Positions 6,483 through 8,987 of a stretch of DNA of 8,987 bases are shown here, piece after piece. Both the position numbers and the translations under genes were made by a program. The stretch lies in assembly GCA_003157895.1 (NCBI GenBank), contig PMKW01000133.1, forward strand, positions 2,369-11,355, in the 5' to 3' direction. Under the pieces are notes generated by a model. The model made no database searches. It was not told the DNA's origin and saw nothing but the letters and a program-made list of their open reading frames with translations. Each line of letters opens with the position of its first letter. Position 1 is the stretch's first letter. Source of the stretch: Methanoregula sp. GTDB taxonomy: Archaea > Halobacteriota > Methanomicrobia > Methanomicrobiales > Methanospirillaceae.

Positions 6483-6829
6483 ACCTTTCCTTATTACACG
6501 GTCTTTCTGTTCTAATGAAATTTTACCAGAGAGCGAATGCTCTCGTTAAAAAAAATGTCATTGTATCGTTTTTACGGATACCGGCAGGTCCGCAGCCTCG
6601 AGTGACAGTTTTAATTATTCCGTCAACCTCCGTGCAAGTCTGCCGTTCTCTTTATCAGGCAATCTTCATGCCCGCACGGGGCGTTACGGGACGAAAAGAA
6701 AAAGTTTATTTTCCTCACACGCGGTTGTCGGTGGTACGAGGGGAACAAGGGTTTCTTCTGTTGTTCCGACCTACCGGGTAGAGTTATTTCCGTTGTTGGT
6801 TTTTCCGTACGATGCTGCAGCCGCGGCGG
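6483..6829. other. Gene-poor stretch between the 5S-like gene and the NHL lipoprotein gene
   Basis: I see no credible protein gene here. It contains a perfect hairpin GAGAGC-GAAT-GCTCTC (6529-6544), and a run of eight A at 6548-6555, which is T8 on the minus strand. A second minus-strand T-rich tract, TTTTTCTTTT, lies at 6694-6703. Either tract could terminate the minus-strand lipoprotein transcript. AAGTTTATTTT at 6702-6712 could be a weak plus-strand TATA element, but nothing recognisable follows it. Confidence 0.4.
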
Positions 6830-7906
6830 TTACGGCCGGGATGCTGTGGAAGAGAATTTCTGGATCTGGTTATTTTCCTGATCCGCGGCATACACCGAAC
6901 CGTCGGAACCTGCGGCAATACCCCAGGAGGATTCGTCCTGGTGCGGGTCCTGGGACACCAGCTGTTTTATTATCGGCCCACCTGATGACGCGAAGGCATC
7001 GATCTTGTTCACCGCGCCATAGATATCATCGATATACACAACCGAGCCTTCGGGACTCACGGCGATGCCATAGGGGCAGTAGAAGACATCGTTTCCCATG
7101 TTGGCGGAGTCCGCCCCGGTCCCCCACTGGGTGATAAACGCGCCGGAATGAGAATACTTCACAACCCGCAGGTTGTAGGTGTCCGCGACATATACCGAGC
7201 CTTCGGGACCGACCGCTATCCCTCCGCCACCCCCGTTCTCCCAGTCGAATCCCTTGTCGTGTCCGTCGTACCCGGATCCGGCCCACTTTCCGTCCCACGC
7301 TGCCATGAACGTACCGGAAGAGGAGAACTGCTCGATGCGGGCATTGTCCTTGTCCTCCACGTATACCGAGCCATCCGGGGCTGCCGCAATATTCTCCGGG
7401 TCTTTAAACTGGCCGGGCCCCGTCCCTTCTGAACCCCATTCGGTGATATACCCGCCGGACGAGGTATACTTCACGATCCGCGAATTCTGTGAATCTGCAA
7501 CATACACCGATCCATCGGGGCTGACTGCGATGCCATTGGGGGTGAGGAGCTGGCCGGGTTCGTCGCCATGGGGGCCCCACGTTGTGATGAGCGACCCGTC
7601 CGGTCGGAATTTCCAGACGGAATTGTGGGGAGCCCCGGTATCGAGATGCTGCGTTACATAGATATTTCCTGAACGGTCAATGGCCACATCGTACGGGCTT
7701 TGCATGGAGATCGGCCACCCGGCCGATGAATTTCCTGTGGTTTCTGCAGGGGTAGTTCCTGTGCTGCCTGCGCCGGGACTCCCACTGCTCCCCTTCGTCT
7801 GATCAAAATCTGATGTTTTTGTCGTTGTGAAACTGGTGCACCCTGCCGCTATGCATACCAGCAGGATAAGCACAGCTCCCGCAATCCATGGTCCTGATCC
7901 CTTCAT
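6830..7906 (-). CDS. NHL-repeat beta-propeller lipoprotein
   Basis: This 358-aa protein has a signal peptide ending in the lipobox CIAAGC (lipidated Cys23). A Ser/Thr/Gly-rich spacer runs to about residue 65, then six NHL-type repeats begin near residues 72, 123, 171, 229, 279 and 329. Each has the pattern (G)IAVxPDGSVYVAD....N.RI.K(Y/F)...G, often followed by a strand ending in (E/Q)WG. Six repeats would close a six-bladed propeller on the outer face of the membrane, usually a ligand- or protein-binding scaffold. The fourth repeat is preceded by an insertion rich in Gly, Asp and Trp (about 206-228), so one inter-blade loop is long. A Shine-Dalgarno-like GAGAGG lies just before the ATG. It lies 44 bases downstream of the 216-aa lipoprotein gene on the same strand and may share its transcript. 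The binding partner is unknown. Confidence 0.92.
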   Translation of the reverse strand: MKGSGPWIAGAVLILLVCIAAGCTSFTTTKTSDFDQTKGSSGSPGAGSTGTTPAETTGNSSAGWPISMQSPYDVAIDRSGNIYVTQHLDTGAPHNSVWKFRPDGSLITTWGPHGDEPGQLLTPNGIAVSPDGSVYVADSQNSRIVKYTSSGGYITEWGSEGTGPGQFKDPENIAAAPDGSVYVEDKDNARIEQFSSSGTFMAAWDGKWAGSGYDGHDKGFDWENGGGGGIAVGPEGSVYVADTYNLRVVKYSHSGAFITQWGTGADSANMGNDVFYCPYGIAVSPEGSVVYIDDIYGAVNKIDAFASSGGPIIKQLVSQDPHQDESSWGIAAGSDGSVYAADQENNQIQKFSSTASRP

Positions 7907-7934
7907 GTCCTCTCAGCCGCCTGAACTGTTAATG

Positions 7935-7940
7935 AAAAAA
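7935..7940 (-). terminator. Possible T6 terminator between the two lipoprotein genes
   Basis: Ten bases after the TAA of the 216-aa gene the minus strand has CCC followed by T6. With no TATA box visible in the 44-base gap, partial termination inside one transcript is more likely than a full stop. Confidence 0.3.
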
Positions 7941-7950
7941 GGGTGATTAA

Positions 7951-8601
7951 TTATCCGCGTTTCCCGACAAAGTTGCTATTTCCATTGGGACATTCTTTGG
8001 GTTTGGATTGCATTGAATCGGGATCATTATGCATCATTTCTCCGATAAATGTTGATCCCCCGGGCTCCATATTTAAATTAAACACTCCATTATCGGATGT
8101 TGGGTTGCCCGCTGTACTTGTCGACTCAAACGATATGTCACAGTATGCCTTCCAGGTACCCGAAAGGGCTCCCGTTTTATCTACAGTCCCCGTAAACGTG
8201 ATTGGACATCCGGTTTCTTTTATCTTTGCCGAACCAGTAACATCACAGGCCGTCTGAGTAAATGTGATCGGAAGCGTGATGCCAACACCATTCCCACGCA
8301 CACCTGTCCAGGGATCGGGATTATCCGTGCTAGGTGGGTAAAAAGCTTTTCGAAGATCGTCACAAAAGTTATGACTGGCAAACGCATCCCAGTCCCCGGT
8401 CCACGATGTCGCTGCGGTCACCGCCGGGCAGGTTGCTGCCGTGGCGGAAGCGGATGAGCTCTGGCCCGATGACGACGATGATCCGGAACTTCCTGACGAA
8501 GTCGTTGTCGTTCCAATGGTCTTATTGAAGGTACACCCGGCAAGCGCCACGGCGATAATAACCAGACAGACTGCGATAATGCCATATGATGAAATCCTCA
8601 T
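7951..8601 (-). CDS. Lipoprotein with Ser-rich linker and six-cysteine beta domain
   Basis: This 216-aa lipoprotein has the signal peptide MRISSYGIIAVCLVIIAVAL and lipobox ALAGC (lipidated Cys23), then a Thr/Ser/Gly/Ala linker (29-56) and a C-terminal domain (about 58-216). The domain begins SWTGDWDAF and continues with strands such as GITLPITFTQ, ITFTGTV and GALSGTWKAYC, which suggest a small beta-barrel. Six Cys (58, 80, 119, 132, 154, 204) lie in this domain and could form three disulfides. I chose the ATG at 8601 because it is preceded by AGAGGAAT at normal spacing and begins a perfect lipoprotein signal. The open frame continues to 8868, but that extension would overlap the divergent gene and its promoter. 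The function is unknown; I associate this kind of GxW-rich lipoprotein with Methanomicrobiales. Confidence 0.87.
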   Translation of the reverse strand: MRISSYGIIAVCLVIIAVALAGCTFNKTIGTTTTSSGSSGSSSSSGQSSSASATAATCPAVTAATSWTGDWDAFASHNFCDDLRKAFYPPSTDNPDPWTGVRGNGVGITLPITFTQTACDVTGSAKIKETGCPITFTGTVDKTGALSGTWKAYCDISFESTSTAGNPTSDNGVFNLNMEPGGSTFIGEMMHNDPDSMQSKPKECPNGNSNFVGKRG

Positions 8602-8635
8602 GGTATTCCTCTCTATATTCAAAAACCCCTTTGGT

Positions 8636-8655
8636 AATGCCGAAGGAAAGGCATT
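8636..8655. promoter_or_regulatory. Inverted repeat near the start of the 216-aa lipoprotein transcript
   Basis: AATGCC (8636-8641) and GGCATT (8650-8655) form a perfect 6-bp inverted repeat with an 8-base spacer. It lies about where transcription from the TATA box at 8666-8674 should begin. It could be an operator or a 5'-leader hairpin. Confidence 0.4.
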
Positions 8656-8665
8656 GATGCAAGGG

Positions 8666-8674
8666 TATAAAAAT
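8666..8674 (-). promoter_or_regulatory. TATA box for the lipoprotein genes
   Basis: The minus strand reads ATTTTTATA here, about 65 bases before the ATG at 8601. A second candidate, TTTTTTATAA, lies at 8691-8700. Which one is used cannot be decided from the sequence. Confidence 0.5.
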
Positions 8675-8730
8675 TCTGTTTGATGTTCAATTATAAAAAA
8701 GGCATCTGTATGAGATACGTACCGTATGCG

Positions 8731-8738
8731 TATAAATA
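8731..8738 (+). promoter_or_regulatory. TATA box for the divergent gene at the right edge
   Basis: TATAAATA on the plus strand lies about 93 bases before the ATG at 8827, predicting a start near 8760 and a leader of about 65 bases. A short inverted repeat, ATACG-TAC-CGTAT (8715-8727), lies just upstream. Confidence 0.6.
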
Positions 8739-8772
8739 TCCCATTAACAGAGGTAAATCTTTGTAACTCGTT

Positions 8773-8790
8773 CGGAATACCGGTATTCCG
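8773..8790. promoter_or_regulatory. Perfect 18-base palindrome in the 5' leader
   Basis: CGGAATACCGGTATTCCG is its own reverse complement over all 18 bases. It lies between the predicted transcription start and the Shine-Dalgarno sequence of the gene at 8827, a usual place for a repressor site. As there is no spacer it would be a weak RNA hairpin, so a DNA-binding site is the better reading. Confidence 0.6.
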
Positions 8791-8826
8791 TACACTAGAA
8801 AATCCGAAGCGGAGGGCTCCTGAACC

Positions 8827-8987
8827 ATGAACAAGTTCCGTATCAACACCCCCATCTCCAAAAAACACCAGGACCTGCTGAAAAAATATACTGATACATA
8901 TGAAACCCAGCAGAAAGTCCTGGAACAGGCCCTGGAAAACCTGGATACCCGGCAGAACCAGAGATCCGCTTTATCCCCGGAACAGGA
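8827..8987 (+). CDS. 5' part of a small protein, possibly ribbon-helix-helix-like (cut by window end)
   Basis: Fifty-three residues are visible, beginning MNKFRINTPISKKHQDLLKK, followed by a helical, Gln/Glu-rich segment with QQKVLEQALENL and then NQRSALSPEQ. A short beta-like start followed by two helices fits ribbon-helix-helix DNA-binding proteins, and I associate similar openings with small Methanomicrobiales proteins; this is recognition, not a search. The start is supported by GGAGGG at 8811-8816, 10 bases before the ATG, by the upstream TATA box, and by an intact frame to the window end. The palindrome at 8773-8790 could be its own operator. The C-terminal part lies outside the window. 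Confidence 0.75.
   Translation, partial: MNKFRINTPISKKHQDLLKKYTDTYETQQKVLEQALENLDTRQNQRSALSPEQ

Noticed and set aside
6529..6555. Hairpin plus A-run as a plus-strand terminator for the 5S-like gene
   Set aside because: On the plus strand the hairpin is followed by A, not T, so it cannot act as an intrinsic terminator in that direction.
6398..6781. A 127-codon open frame on the plus strand
   Set aside because: It begins inside the 5S-like gene, shows no recognisable domain, and has no ribosome binding site.
7000..7560. Repeated short DNA blocks with the pattern ATACCGAGCC.TC.GG as a possible repeat array
   Set aside because: They are in frame and encode the DGSVYVAD core of the NHL repeats, so protein repetition explains them; there are no constant repeats with unique spacers as in a CRISPR array.
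8602..8868. N-terminal extension of the 216-aa lipoprotein to a 305-aa protein
   Set aside because: The extension would cover both divergent promoters, overlap the start of the opposite gene, and bury the lipoprotein signal peptide in the middle of the protein.

Overview
The window looks like chromosomal DNA of a methanogenic archaeon, most probably Methanomicrobiales and close to Methanoregula. The reasons are archaeal TATA boxes placed about 28 bases before start codons, ATGA-overlapped genes, several small lipoproteins with Thr/Ser-rich linkers, and a type of six-segment membrane protein that I associate with that order. The taxonomic call rests on recognition of protein style, not on a search.

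Left block, minus strand (28 to 6290). One operon starts at 6258 with a small helix-turn-helix regulator. It runs through two paralogous six-segment membrane proteins (360 and 353 aa), a lipoprotein (273 aa) and a third membrane paralogue (366 aa). The first four genes are joined by 4-base ATGA overlaps; the last follows after 7 bases. After a T-tract and a 175-base gap comes a separate gene for a 500-aa exported, C-terminally anchored surface protein, which ends in a textbook hairpin plus T9 terminator. Its promoter is almost the same as the regulator's promoter: same TATA box, same inverted repeat TGTAAA-N10-TTTAC(A/G), same spacing to ATG. The two proteins even share the residues GFWKM at positions 11-15. 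The simplest reading is that the regulator controls itself, the membrane/lipoprotein operon and the surface protein as one cell-envelope regulon.

Middle (about 6364 to 6829). A divergent, solitary 5S rRNA-like gene lies on the plus strand, followed by about 350 bases without a credible protein gene.

Right block, minus strand (6830 to 8601). Two lipoprotein genes lie in tandem: a 216-aa protein with a Ser-rich linker and a six-cysteine domain, then a 358-aa NHL-repeat (beta-propeller) lipoprotein. At the right edge a divergently transcribed gene begins at 8827 and is cut by the window end. It has a clear TATA box, a strong Shine-Dalgarno sequence and a perfect 18-base palindrome near its expected transcription start.

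The strongest candidate for something undescribed is the left block: an HTH regulator with a Cys cluster, three membrane paralogues, a lipoprotein, and a surface protein carrying a copy of the regulator's promoter.
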